NCBI RefSeq assembly: GCF_000759715.1
Contig: NZ_BBLU01000002.1
Coordinates: forward strand, 1-64,000
Reading direction: 5' to 3'
Origin: Demequina mangrovi
Lineage (GTDB): Bacteria; Actinomycetota; Actinomycetes; Actinomycetales; Demequinaceae
Length of the DNA: 64,000 nucleotides
Position numbers and translations under genes: made by a program. Of the stretch, positions 44,756 to 53,344 are shown piece by piece. The notes beneath the pieces are model-generated. The model saw nothing but the letters and a program-made list of their open reading frames with translations. It was not told where the DNA came from and did not search any database. Within the stretch, counting starts at the first letter, position 1; every line of letters begins with the position of its first letter.

Positions 44756-45631
44756 ATGACCTCGACCGCCCATCCTGTCCGACGCGTGCGCGCGCGGGCG
44801 GGTGCGGCGCTGTTCGCGAAGATCGGCGGAGACGACGGGCCCGCGATCCGGGCGCGTGTCCACGAGACCCCTGGTCCCCGATGGTTCCCTCCCGGCGCGG
44901 CGATCCGCATCGTCCACGGCGACGCCGCGATGTACGTGGGCGGCGTGCGCGCGCTGCTGCTCCAGTCCCTGCACCCGCTCGCGATGGCGGGCGTCGCGGG
45001 CCACTCGGGCTACCGGTCGGACCCCTGGGGACGGCTGTCGCGGACCGCGACGTTCCTCGCCTTCACCACGTTCGGGACGGTCGAGGACGCCGAGGAGACG
45101 ATCGCACGGATCCGCGGGGTCCACGCGCGGGTGCGCGGCCGCGCCGCGGACGGCCGCGAGTACCGCGCGAGCGATCCCCACCTGCTGCGCTGGGTGCACC
45201 TCGCCGAGGCGGACTCCTTCCTCGCGGCGCACACCGCCCACGGGCTCCGGCCCCTGGACCCCGCGCAGCGTGACGAGTACGTCGCGCAGTCCGCGGAGGT
45301 GGGACGACGGCTGGGCGCCGAGGATCTGCCGGAGACCGTCGCCGGGCTCCAGCAGGCTCTCGCGGGATACCGTGGCGAGCTCGCGGCGACGCCCGAGGCG
45401 CGCGATGCGGCCGACTTCCTGCTGCACGAGCCGCCGGTGAGCCGTGCCGTGCGGCTGCCGTACGCGGGGCTCGCCTCCGGCGCCGTCGCGCTGCTGCCGC
45501 CGTGGGCGCGCACGATGCTCGGGCGCGAGCGCTGGTCCACGCGCACGCTGGGGCCGCTCGGAGGCGAGGCCGCGACGCGGGCGATCCGCTGGGCGAGCCG
45601 CCCGACCCGGCCGACGCGCAACGTCGACTGA
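44756..45631 (+). CDS. Oxygenase MpaB family (DUF2236) protein
   Basis: A 291-residue helical protein of the DUF2236 family, which includes the fungal mycophenolate oxygenase MpaB and the haem-type rubber oxygenase Lcp. Family features are ALLLQSLHPLAMAGVAGHSG, RLSRTATFLAFTTFGTVEDA and LRWVHLAEADSFL. Haem binding is expected from relatives only. GATACT ends 6 nt before the ATG and may be a leaderless -10. Confidence 0.85.
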   Translation: MTSTAHPVRRVRARAGAALFAKIGGDDGPAIRARVHETPGPRWFPPGAAIRIVHGDAAMYVGGVRALLLQSLHPLAMAGVAGHSGYRSDPWGRLSRTATFLAFTTFGTVEDAEETIARIRGVHARVRGRAADGREYRASDPHLLRWVHLAEADSFLAAHTAHGLRPLDPAQRDEYVAQSAEVGRRLGAEDLPETVAGLQQALAGYRGELAATPEARDAADFLLHEPPVSRAVRLPYAGLASGAVALLPPWARTMLGRERWSTRTLGPLGGEAATRAIRWASRPTRPTRNVD

Positions 45632-45646
45632 GACGCGCCACGCGTC
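45632..45646. terminator. Small hairpin between convergent MpaB-like and LCP genes
   Basis: GACGCG (45632-45637), loop CCA and CGCGTC (45641-45646) follow directly on the MpaB-like stop codon. It is compact and GC-rich but only 6 bp. Confidence 0.4.
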
Positions 45647-45651
45647 AGGTA

Positions 45652-46911
45652 TCAGGGAGCGCCGCCCACCTCGGTCCCGGGCTCGAGGTTGCCCTCGGCG
45701 ATGTCCTCCCAGAACTGGTCGAGCTGGTCGGGATCGAGCAGCACGGTGGAGCCGGCGCCCGAGACGCGGTAGTTCATGGAAGCGATCGGGGGCGTGCCCG
45801 AGACCGCGTCGCCGCCACGCCCGGAGTTGAAGGCGAGGGCGACCTGGACCAGGTCGAACGGACCCGCGTTCTCATCCACACGGAACGCGTCGAGGCCCGC
45901 GCCGACCACCGGCACCAGCTGGAACGGGTTGAGGATGGTCGCCGGGCTGAGGATCTCGTCCGCGACCCGCGCCACCACCTGCTGCTGGCGCTGCGCGCGG
46001 CCGATGTCGCCCAGCGGGTCGCTGTAGCGCATGCGCGCGAAGGCGAGCGCGGTGTCGCCGTCCGCGACGTGGCAGCCGGCCTCCCACTTCAGGCGGCTCA
46101 GCTTGTCGTCGACGTCCTCGTCGTAGCAGAGCCGGACGCCGTCGAGCGCGTCGACGATCTCGCCGACGCCGGTGAATCCCACCTCGAGGTAGCGGTCCAC
46201 GGTGAGCCCCGTGAGGTTCTCGACCGTCTCGACGAGCAGCTGCGGCCCGCCCCACGCGAACGACGCGTTGATCTTGTTCGCGTTGTTGCCGGGGATCTCG
46301 ACGTACGAGTCGCGCGGGATCGAGATGAGCGCCGTGGGCCCGGACTCGGGCTTGTGGAGCACCATGATCGTATCGGTCCGCGCGCCCTCGGTGCCGTCCT
46401 CGTCCCAGCCCTCGCGCGAGTCCGACCCGACGATGAGCGTGGTGAGGCCCGGGGTGTCAGGCGCGCCGCTGAGCGCGTCGACGTGGTTGATGTGCGAGGC
46501 GATCCAGAAGTAGAACACCACGAGCACCGTCACCACGATCGCGAGCAGCGCGAGCAGCACCCGGCGCACCGGGTGGCGCTTGCGCCGGCGCTTCTGCGGG
46601 GGCGCCGCGGGCGGCTGGCCGGAGGGCCGGCGCGGCGGCGCGGTCTCGGTCCGGGTGGACGATGCGGGGCGCTGCTGCGAGGGCGGCGCCTGGCGCGTCG
46701 GCTGCGGGGCCTGGGCGGCCGCGGCCGCGTGGCTGCGGCCCGGCGGGGTGTCGTACTGCTGCCCCTCCGACGGACGCACGCTCTGCCGGCGGACCGGCAC
46801 CGAGGGGCGCGCCGTGCCGGGGCGCTCCTGGCCGCTGCGCGGAGGGATCGAGGGCGGTACTCGGCGTGCGCCGTTGCGCGAGCCCGAGGTGCCGTCGCGG
46901 TCGTCTGTCAC
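45652..46911 (-). CDS. LytR-CpsA-Psr (LCP) family cell-wall glycopolymer ligase
   Basis: A 419-residue type II membrane protein attaching anionic or glycan polymers to peptidoglycan. A long Pro/Arg/Gln-rich cytoplasmic tail covers residues 1-108, with one helix about 110-131 (RRVLLALLAIVVTVLVVF). The LCP domain has GSDSREG, RTDTIMVLH, SIPRDSYVEIPG, KINASFAWGG and the Arg cluster in ARMRYSDPLGDIGRAQRQQQ. The GTG at 46911 is chosen because a TACCCT -10 ends exactly 6 nt before it. Confidence 0.93.
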   Translation of the reverse strand: MTDDRDGTSGSRNGARRVPPSIPPRSGQERPGTARPSVPVRRQSVRPSEGQQYDTPPGRSHAAAAAQAPQPTRQAPPSQQRPASSTRTETAPPRRPSGQPPAAPPQKRRRKRHPVRRVLLALLAIVVTVLVVFYFWIASHINHVDALSGAPDTPGLTTLIVGSDSREGWDEDGTEGARTDTIMVLHKPESGPTALISIPRDSYVEIPGNNANKINASFAWGGPQLLVETVENLTGLTVDRYLEVGFTGVGEIVDALDGVRLCYDEDVDDKLSRLKWEAGCHVADGDTALAFARMRYSDPLGDIGRAQRQQQVVARVADEILSPATILNPFQLVPVVGAGLDAFRVDENAGPFDLVQVALAFNSGRGGDAVSGTPPIASMNYRVSGAGSTVLLDPDQLDQFWEDIAEGNLEPGTEVGGAP

Positions 46912-46917
46912 GCTGCG

Positions 46918-46923
46918 AGGGTA
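46918..46923 (-). promoter_or_regulatory. -10 box of leaderless LCP gene
   Basis: On the minus strand TACCCT (TAnnnT), 6 nt, then GTG. There is no ribosome-binding site upstream of this GTG. Confidence 0.6.
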
Positions 46924-46983
46924 ACGCGAGAGGCGCCGGGACACCGGGAGCACGGCCCGATGCCCTGGCAGATGGGGCGGGCG

Positions 46984-47157
46984 CTACCGGTCCTCGGGGT
47001 CGCGCTCGATGGCCTGCGCGATCCGGGCGATCTTGGTCGCGAGCCCCTGCACGGCGGTCTCGGACGAGACCTGCCGGATCCGCGCCGCGAGCAGCGCGAT
47101 CTCGTACGCCCCGTCGGAGCGCTCCTGAGCGGTGACCGTCGAGTCCTGGGCGTTCAT
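46984..47157 (-). CDS. Small hypothetical protein
   Basis: A 57-residue protein starting MNAQDSTVTAQERSDGAYEI and continuing as an amphipathic Ala/Ile/Arg-rich helix to a charged end (ERDPEDR). GGGGGAGAG lies directly before the ATG. It is not recognised and lacks signal or membrane segments. It precedes the LCP gene on the same strand but the LCP gene has its own promoter. Confidence 0.5.
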   Translation of the reverse strand: MNAQDSTVTAQERSDGAYEIALLAARIRQVSSETAVQGLATKIARIAQAIERDPEDR

Positions 47158-47357
47158 CTCTCCCCCTTCGCTTGGCCTCGATGCCAGCGTGACGCTCCCG
47201 ACGCCCGCGGGGAAGGAGCGCCACATGAACGCTCGGACAACGATGGACGGCGAACAGATGAAGACCCGCGAGATGAGGGCCCCGAGGGAACCTGCCGCGC
47301 CCCGCGCGCGTCTGACAGAGGGGGCATCTCGCACCCGCCGACGACGACAGGGACACG

Positions 47358-48047
47358 ATGACGCAGACCACTCCGTTCGATGCCATGGCGACCTTGGGAC
47401 ATGCGGACGGCCCACTCGTCACGGCCGATCAGGTGAGGTCGGTGCGTCAGGAGATCCAGCGCTTCCTGCTCCAGTACGAGTTCGGGCTGCGCGAGGTCGA
47501 GACCAAGCTGTCGATCCTGCGCGACGAGTTCCTCGAGCTGCACGACTACAACCCCATCGAGCACGTCTCGAGCCGGGTCAAGTCGCCCGAGAGCCTGCTG
47601 CGCAAGGTCGCCCGCAAGGGCATCGACCGCGACCTCGCGACCATCCGCGCGCACGTCACCGACATCGCCGGCGTGCGCGTCACGTGCGCCTTCGTGCAGG
47701 ACGTCCACCGTCTGTTCGCGCTGCTCACCCGGCAGGACGACATCCGCGTCCTCCAGGTCAAGGACTACATCGCCGACCCCAAGCCGAACGGCTACCAGAG
47801 CCTCCACGCGATCATCGAGATCCCGGTGTTCCTCTCGACCGGCACCAGCGCGGTGCCCGTCGAGGTGCAGTTCCGCACCGTCGCGATGGACTTCTGGGCG
47901 AGCCTCGAGCACCGGATCTACTACAAGTACGACGCGGACGTGCCGGAGCGGCTCACCGAGGAGCTGCGCGAGGCCGCGCAGACCGCCGCGGAGCTCGACG
48001 CGCGCATGGCCCGGCTGCACCAGCAGATCCACGGCGCCGAGGCCTGA
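47358..48047 (+). CDS. Small alarmone synthetase (RelA/SpoT-type (p)ppGpp synthetase)
   Basis: A 229-residue single-domain synthetase transferring pyrophosphate from ATP to GDP/GTP. Motifs are HVSSRVKSPESLLRKVARKG (ATP side), DIAGVRVTCAFVQDVHRL, VKDYIADPKPNGYQSLH (GTP-binding tyrosine loop) and VEVQFRTVAMDFWASLEH. There is no hydrolase, TGS or ACT domain, so it resembles RelQ/YjbM-type enzymes, probably controlled at expression level or allosterically. A weak CAGGGA ribosome site precedes the ATG. Confidence 0.92.
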   Translation: MTQTTPFDAMATLGHADGPLVTADQVRSVRQEIQRFLLQYEFGLREVETKLSILRDEFLELHDYNPIEHVSSRVKSPESLLRKVARKGIDRDLATIRAHVTDIAGVRVTCAFVQDVHRLFALLTRQDDIRVLQVKDYIADPKPNGYQSLHAIIEIPVFLSTGTSAVPVEVQFRTVAMDFWASLEHRIYYKYDADVPERLTEELREAAQTAAELDARMARLHQQIHGAEA

Positions 48048-48051
48048 GCGC

Positions 48052-48072
48052 CGCCTGCCGGACCGGCGGGCG
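48052..48072. terminator. Bidirectional terminator hairpin
   Basis: CGCCTGCCGG pairs with CCGGCGGGCG (one T-G wobble) just after the alarmone synthetase stop. It lies between convergent genes. A second weaker stem (48078-48082 with 48091-48095) follows. Confidence 0.65.
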
Positions 48073-48095
48073 CCGGGCCCGCGCGGAGCACGGGC

Positions 48096-48902
48096 TCAGC
48101 CGAGCGCGACCTGCGCGCCGAGCGCGTACGCGCCGACCACCGCGACCGCCGTCGTCGCCACCACGGCCACGTCGAGCGTGCCGATCGACAGCCGCGCGAT
48201 CCGCAGGTCGCGACCCTGATTGGCGGTGAAGCCGCGCGTCTCGAGCGACTCCACGGTGGTGCGGACGCTCTTCGCGGTGTTGAGGAAGATCGGATAGAAC
48301 GCCTGCACCGCGTAGGTCCCCCAGCGCCACAGCGCCCTGAGGCCCAGGAAGCCGCGGGCCCCCGGCGCCGAGCGCAGCCGCAGCCCGGTGAACACGATCC
48401 CGAACTCCTCGAACAGGATGGGCATCATCCGGTAGCCGTAGCTGACACCGAAGGCCAGCAGCTCGGGCGCCCCCAGCGCGAGCAGGCCCGTGCTGAGCTT
48501 CTCCGGGTCGAGCGAGACGAACGCGGCGATCGACGCGAGCGAGACCGAGGCGAGCTTGAGGTTGATCTCGATGAGGGCGATCGCGGTGTGCGCGTCGCCG
48601 CCGAAGAGCCACGCCGCGAGGAACGCGTAGGCGAAGTCGGTGACGAAGCCGAACAGGAACAGCCCGAGCACCAGCGGCCCGACCCTGGCGAGCGCCGCGC
48701 TCACCGCGGTGATGACGAACAGCGCGATGATGGTCGCGAAGCTGTGTGTCAGCCACGGCGCGACGGCCAGCATGAGGTACCAGCCGATGACCATGCGCGC
48801 GTCCATCTTCGCGAACAGGCCGCCGCGCGTCGCATAGGCCGTCCGGATGAGCTCGAGCTTGACCCACTCGACGGACAGGACGTCCCTGGTCTTGCGGCTC
48901 AT
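48096..48902 (-). CDS. ECF transporter T component (EcfT/CbiQ family)
   Basis: A 268-residue membrane protein with five or six helices, the energy-coupling subunit linking ATPases to the substrate-binding S component. The two coupling-helix Arg-Gly signatures appear as PGARGFLGLRAL and ESLETRGFTANQG. The ATG (48902) overlaps the upstream ATPase gene by 4 nt. It is the last gene of the HAD-S-A-T operon. Confidence 0.9.
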   Translation of the reverse strand: MSRKTRDVLSVEWVKLELIRTAYATRGGLFAKMDARMVIGWYLMLAVAPWLTHSFATIIALFVITAVSAALARVGPLVLGLFLFGFVTDFAYAFLAAWLFGGDAHTAIALIEINLKLASVSLASIAAFVSLDPEKLSTGLLALGAPELLAFGVSYGYRMMPILFEEFGIVFTGLRLRSAPGARGFLGLRALWRWGTYAVQAFYPIFLNTAKSVRTTVESLETRGFTANQGRDLRIARLSIGTLDVAVVATTAVAVVGAYALGAQVALG

Positions 48903-50614
48903 GCGTGCACCTCCGTGCGGGTCGGCGCGACGGCGTCGCGCCATTCGGCGACCGACAGCGGCACGGGGTCGAGCCCGAGCGCGCGACCGAGCGCGACGAT
49001 CTGCGGCGGCACCAGTCGCGCCTGGGCGAGCAGCGCATCGTCCGCGAACAGCTCGCGAGGCGTGACGTCGGCGAGGATCCGCCCCTGCTCGAGGACGATG
49101 ACGCGGGTCGCCCATTCGGCCACGAGGTGCATGTCGTGAGTCGCGACCACCGCGGCCGCGATGGTGCCCGAGAGCTCCTCGAGCATCGCGATCACGCTGT
49201 CGCGGCTCGCGACGTCGAGGCTCGCGGTCGGCTCGTCGGCGAGCAGCAGCGCGGGGCTCATCGCGAGCCCGATCGCGAGCGTCGCGCGGCGCTGCTGACC
49301 CCCGGACAGCGTGCGACCGTCGCGGTCGGCGAAGGGCGCGAGGCGCACGCGCTCCAGCACGTGATCGACCAGCGCGTCGGCGTCGGCTCGCCCGCGCCCG
49401 GCCGGGTGCAGGCGCACATCCGCGCGGATGGAGTCCTTGAGGAACATCTGCTCGGGGCGCTGGAACAGGTACGCGGCGTGGTCGGCGAGGCGGGCGCTCG
49501 ACGTGGACCGGGTGTCGACGCCGTCGAGCACGATGGTCCCCCCGCGCGGCACCTGGAGCCCGCCGAGCAGCCGCATGAGCGTCGACTTCCCTGCGCCGTT
49601 GCCGCCCACCAGCGCGATGCGGTCGCCCGCGTCGACGGTGAGGTCGAGCTCGTGGAGCACGGGCATGAGATCCCCGGCGACGGTGCGGTAGCCGTGCGAG
49701 AGGGACGATGCGGTGACGACCGCCCGCGCCGGCTCGGCGGCCTCCTCCCCCGCCTCGGCGGGCACGGCGGACGATGCGCCGACCGGCACGGCGCCGGCAT
49801 CGCGCAGCAGCGCGGCCGCCTCGGCGACGGTGCGCGGCGCGCCCGCGACGTCGAGCGCGGCGCAGGCGTCGATGATCTGCGGCGCGGGGATGCCGTGCGT
49901 CGCGAGCTCGTCGGCGCGCGCGGCGGCCTCGGCGACGGGCAGGTGCCACACCGGGGCGCCGTCGTCCATGAGGACCACCGACTTCGCGTACTGCGAGATG
50001 AACTCGGCGTGGTGCTCGATCACCACGACGGTGATGCCGTGCTCGCGGTTGAGCTGCGTGAGCCGCTCGTACAGCGCGTGTGCGCCGGCCGGGTCGACCT
50101 CGGCGACGGGCTCGTCGACCACGATGACGCGGGGCCGCATCGCGAGCACCGAGGCGAGGGCCGTGAGGTGCGCCTGCCCGCCGGAGAGCTGCCACACGAA
50201 GCGGTCGGCGAGGTGGGTGATGCCCAGGGCCTCCATCGCCTCCTCGCCGCGCTCGGCGAAGTCGGCCATCCCAAAGTTCATGGGGCCGAACTCGACCTCG
50301 TCGCGCACCCGGGGACGCACCAGCTGGTTCTGGAAGTCCTGGTAGACGTAGCCGACCGTACCCGACAGCTCGGCGACGCTCGAGTCGTAGGTGTCGACGC
50401 CCGCCACCGTGGCCTCGCCCGCGAACTCCCCCACCCAGTAGTGCGGCACCAGCCCGTTGAACGTCTTGCACAGGGTGGTCTTGCCGGAGCCGTTGCCGCC
50501 GATCACGGCGACGAAGTCGCCCTCCTCGATGGTCAGGCACACGTTCCGGAGGGTGTCGCGGGTGGCTCCCGGGTAGCGGAAGCTCACCCGGTCGAGCTCG
50601 ATGATGGCGCTCAT
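48899..50614 (-). CDS. ECF transporter ATPase, two fused ABC domains
   Basis: A 571-residue fusion of the two EcfA ATPases. Domain 1 has GGNGSGKTT, LSGGQAHLTAL and VIVVDEPVAEVDP. Domain 2 (from about residue 300) has GGNGAGKST, LSGGQQRRATL and LLLADEPTASLDV. Both sites look complete. An Ala/Pro/Glu-rich linker joins the halves at about 270-300. It energises import with the T and S proteins. Its start lies 66 nt after the S gene, with a strong hairpin between, and has only a poor ribosome site. Confidence 0.92.
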   Translation of the reverse strand: MSAIIELDRVSFRYPGATRDTLRNVCLTIEEGDFVAVIGGNGSGKTTLCKTFNGLVPHYWVGEFAGEATVAGVDTYDSSVAELSGTVGYVYQDFQNQLVRPRVRDEVEFGPMNFGMADFAERGEEAMEALGITHLADRFVWQLSGGQAHLTALASVLAMRPRVIVVDEPVAEVDPAGAHALYERLTQLNREHGITVVVIEHHAEFISQYAKSVVLMDDGAPVWHLPVAEAAARADELATHGIPAPQIIDACAALDVAGAPRTVAEAAALLRDAGAVPVGASSAVPAEAGEEAAEPARAVVTASSLSHGYRTVAGDLMPVLHELDLTVDAGDRIALVGGNGAGKSTLMRLLGGLQVPRGGTIVLDGVDTRSTSSARLADHAAYLFQRPEQMFLKDSIRADVRLHPAGRGRADADALVDHVLERVRLAPFADRDGRTLSGGQQRRATLAIGLAMSPALLLADEPTASLDVASRDSVIAMLEELSGTIAAAVVATHDMHLVAEWATRVIVLEQGRILADVTPRELFADDALLAQARLVPPQIVALGRALGLDPVPLSVAEWRDAVAPTRTEVHA

Positions 50615-50639
50615 GCGGCGATGGCTTTCTAGGAGAGGA

Positions 50640-50675
50640 GGGTCCGGGCCGGGACCGATGCCCCGGCCCGGACCC
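50640..50675 (-). terminator. Intercistronic hairpin between S-component and ATPase genes
   Basis: A perfect 13-bp stem: GGGTCCGGGCCGG (50640-50652) with CCGGCCCGGACCC (50663-50675) and a 10-nt loop. It begins 6 nt after the S-gene stop. There is no U tract, so it may be an attenuator or an mRNA-stabilising element that makes more S than A/T. Confidence 0.75.
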
Positions 50676-50680
50676 GGGTG

Positions 50681-51589
50681 TCAGTTCTCGTCGTCGGACT
50701 TGCCGCGCGCGGCGCGGGCCAGCGCGACACCCACGAGGAAGGCGATCGCGGCGGCGCCGATCCCGACCCAGATGAAGCCGGGGCCGTAGGTGTCGAGCCA
50801 CTCGGGCTCGAACACGCCGAGCTCGATGTCCCACGCCTCGAGGAAGGCGAAGAGGAAGGACGCGACGCTGAGCGCCACGGCGACCGCGACGAACAGCGCG
50901 TTGCGCGGAGCCGAGCCCTGGATCGGTTCGCCCGGGACGCGGGGACGCATGCCGAGCAGCGGCTCGATGCGTCCGTGCAGCGCCGGGATGAGCCAGATCG
51001 CGGGGATGACGCCGAACAGGATGCCGCTCATGAGGATGTCGACGGCGTAGCCGATGCCCTCGAGAAGGATGATCGACTCGGGAAGACCCTCGACGAACTC
51101 CGCGTCCTCGACGCCGATCCACACCTTGGAGAGGTCCACGAGAGCGGAGAGCGCCTTGTCGATCACCACGACTGTGACCGCCGCGATCGCGATCTGGAGA
51201 CGGTTGCGCGGGTTCCGCACCAGCGAGCCGGCGATGTAGAGCGCGAGGAACATCTGGATGATGCCCTCGACCTCGGCGAGGCCGGAGAAGTCGCCCATGA
51301 GCAGGTCGACGAAGATGACCTCGCCGATCGGCGCGCCGAGCGCGGCCCAGAACGGGTTGAGCAGCGCGACGAGCGCGAGCGGGACGAAGACGAAGTAGCT
51401 GACGGAGACGTCGACCGGACCGATGGTCACGTCAGGGATGATCTCGAGGACGAGGTTCGCGACGCCGGACAGCGCCATGGCCAGCACGAAGACCATGAGC
51501 TTCTGCGACGCGCTCAGGTCGCGCGGCAGGCCGGCGACGGTGCCGCGGATCCTTCCGGCACGCTCGTCGGATGCGGTGGTCTGGGACAT
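50681..51589 (-). CDS. ECF transporter substrate-binding S component, unusually long
   Basis: A 302-residue membrane protein with about eight predicted helices, where typical S components have six helices and 170-220 residues. The core looks like an S protein: LGAPIGEVIFVDLLMG, FLALYIAGSLVRNP and GIGYAVDILMSGILFGVIPA. Two extra C-terminal helices (about 230-252 and 270-293) end in a basic tail. GGAGCC precedes the ATG. The substrate is unknown, and the neighbouring phosphatase suggests a compound related to a phosphate ester. Confidence 0.8.
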   Translation of the reverse strand: MSQTTASDERAGRIRGTVAGLPRDLSASQKLMVFVLAMALSGVANLVLEIIPDVTIGPVDVSVSYFVFVPLALVALLNPFWAALGAPIGEVIFVDLLMGDFSGLAEVEGIIQMFLALYIAGSLVRNPRNRLQIAIAAVTVVVIDKALSALVDLSKVWIGVEDAEFVEGLPESIILLEGIGYAVDILMSGILFGVIPAIWLIPALHGRIEPLLGMRPRVPGEPIQGSAPRNALFVAVAVALSVASFLFAFLEAWDIELGVFEPEWLDTYGPGFIWVGIGAAAIAFLVGVALARAARGKSDDEN

Positions 51590-51620
51590 CGAAGGCTCCT
51601 TGATGAGGGAACAGAGGTGG

Positions 51621-53252
51621 TCAGGACACTGCGGGGTGGGGCGTGGGCTGCCGCAGGAGCGCGAGCAGTCCGGTCGCGTCGTCCACCACGTCGGTCGCCG
51701 TCCCGGCGGCCTTCGCGGTGTCGAGCACGTCGTCGGCGACCGCCCCGCCGCGCACCATGACGCGGCGTCCGATGCCGGCCGCGAGCGCGGCCTCGGCGTC
51801 GGCGTGGGGCTTGTCGCCGTAGAACCACGAGGAGGCGGGGTCCGCGTCGGCGATCCGCAGCGCCTCCTCGACGATGCTGCGGTGCGGCTTGCGCACGCCG
51901 TGCTCGTCCGAGCACACGTACGCGCCGATGTACGGGGCCAGCCCGTGAGCGGCGCAGGCGTCGCGCACGGCACGGCCGGACAGGGTGTTGGAGACCACCA
52001 CGACCGGCATGCCCAGCTCGCGGCAACGCCGCATCACGTCGGCGACGCCGGCGCGCAGCGAGCGGCGGCTCTTGGCGCGGCCGTAGCGGTGCATGAGGTC
52101 GGCCGCCTCGGCGGCGAGCACCGCGCGAGCGCGGTCGTCCAGGTCGGCGCCGAAGCACTCGACCCAGAACTCGGCGGGCTGCGTCTCCGCGAGCGAGTCA
52201 CCCTTGCGCTCGGCGCGGCGGCTCTTCGCGGCACGGATCATCGCGACCGCCTCGTCGGCGGACAGCGGCGCCTCCGCGGTGCCGAGCAGGCGCGAGAGGT
52301 GCTCCCCCAGCGCGAGCAGCGCGTCGGGGTCGGGATGCGAGGCGGAGATGACACCGCCGTGGTCGATGAGCAGCGCCCCACGACGGGCGGGCGAGGCGGC
52401 GGGCGCCGGTGCGGCGGGCGTCTCGGGAGCCGGCGCGGCGAGGGCCGCCTCGAACGCGTCGGCGAGCCCCTCGGGGGTGTCGAAGACCGCAGCGGCCTGC
52501 TGCGCGACGTCGAAGGGCGGGTGGTCGGTGTGCTTGTCCCGGGTCACCAGCGCCGCGCCGATGCCCGCGCGGTGGGCGGCAACCACGTCGCGGTCGAACG
52601 TGTCCCCGACGTACCAGCAGTCCGCGGGCGCGACCCCGGTGGCGGCGGCCGCGAGCTCGAGCATCCGCGGGTTGGGCTTCCGCATGCCGACCTCGTCGGA
52701 GTAGACCTGCACCGCGAACGCGTCGACGATGCCGAGCTCCGCGAGGATCCGGCGATGGCTGCGGCCGGAGTGCGCGTTGGAGACGATGCCCACCGGGATC
52801 GCGCGGCTCCGGGCCACCTGGAGTAGCCGGCGCACGCCGGGGCGAAGGTGGTGATCGCCGATGAGCGTCTGGAGCGCGTCGAGCAGCTCTGCCGCCTCGG
52901 CGACGAGGAGCGCCCGCGCGGTGTCAGGAAGCTCGGAGGCGAGGAAGTCGCCCACGATCTCCCGCGGCGCGAGCTCGCGCGGCTCGAGACGCCGGCTCGA
53001 CGCGTGCTTCCAGTGCGTGAGCGCGGTCAGCCCGGACCGGAGGCTGCGGCGGATGTCCGCGACGGGCACCGGCACCAGTCCGCGCTCGAGCATCGCGGCG
53101 ACGTGCGCCGAGGCCTCGTCGAGCCCGTGCGCACGCTTCGCGGTGGTGACCACCACCCCGCCGAAGTCGAGCAGGAGGGCGCGCGGCCGGGGAAGGCGCG
53201 GAGCCGCGTCCGGCCCGGGGGCGGTCGCGGTCTCGATCGAGGAGAACGTCAT
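51621..53252 (-). CDS. Tandem HAD-superfamily hydrolase (two HAD domains in one chain)
   Basis: A 543-residue protein holding two complete HAD domains. Domain 1 (about 20-255) has LLLDFGGVVVT, GIVSNAHSG, VGMRKPNP and CWYVGDTFDRDV. Domain 2 (about 285-540) has LLIDHGGVISA, VVVSNTLSG, HGVRKPHRS and SWFYGDKPHAD. Both keep the nucleophile Asp but have Gly at the usual second Asp, as in YihX-type phosphatases. An Ala/Pro linker joins them. It is the first gene of the ECF operon and is probably leaderless. Confidence 0.88.
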   Translation of the reverse strand: MTFSSIETATAPGPDAAPRLPRPRALLLDFGGVVVTTAKRAHGLDEASAHVAAMLERGLVPVPVADIRRSLRSGLTALTHWKHASSRRLEPRELAPREIVGDFLASELPDTARALLVAEAAELLDALQTLIGDHHLRPGVRRLLQVARSRAIPVGIVSNAHSGRSHRRILAELGIVDAFAVQVYSDEVGMRKPNPRMLELAAAATGVAPADCWYVGDTFDRDVVAAHRAGIGAALVTRDKHTDHPPFDVAQQAAAVFDTPEGLADAFEAALAAPAPETPAAPAPAASPARRGALLIDHGGVISASHPDPDALLALGEHLSRLLGTAEAPLSADEAVAMIRAAKSRRAERKGDSLAETQPAEFWVECFGADLDDRARAVLAAEAADLMHRYGRAKSRRSLRAGVADVMRRCRELGMPVVVVSNTLSGRAVRDACAAHGLAPYIGAYVCSDEHGVRKPHRSIVEEALRIADADPASSWFYGDKPHADAEAALAAGIGRRVMVRGGAVADDVLDTAKAAGTATDVVDDATGLLALLRQPTPHPAVS

Positions 53253-53259
53253 GTGCTGG

Positions 53260-53279
53260 ACGCTACTGGAACGTTCCAG
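53260..53279 (-). promoter_or_regulatory. LacI-family operator in the ECF operon promoter
   Basis: CTGGAACGTTCCAG (53266-53279) is a perfect 14-bp palindrome with a central CG. On the minus strand it is followed at once by the -10 TAGCGT (53265-53260), then 7 nt and the HAD ATG. The operator therefore fills the -35/-10 spacer, where a bound repressor would block RNA polymerase. Confidence 0.8.
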
Positions 53280-53332
53280 GCCTTTTCCGATCCGTTCCCG
53301 CAAGTTCTCCTGACGTTCACCTGGGGCTCTGC

Positions 53333-53338
53333 TAGAAC
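53333..53338 (+). promoter_or_regulatory. -10 box of divergent lacI-type gene
   Basis: TAGAAC ends 6 nt before the GTG at 53345, and CTGACG (53310-53315) is a -35 candidate 17 nt upstream. There is no ribosome-binding site, so a leaderless transcript is likely. Confidence 0.5.
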
Positions 53339-53344
53339 TTCAGG

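Noticed and set aside
47232-47400. Small plus-strand gene starting ATG at 47234 behind GAAGGAG
   Set aside because: The frame is Arg/Pro-rich, runs far into the alarmone synthetase gene in another frame and has no recognisable product.
53331-53344. Second LacI operator copy (CTAGAACTTCAG) in front of the divergent lacI gene
   Set aside because: Only the left half resembles CTGGAAC. The right half does not match, so autoregulation through this site is not supported.
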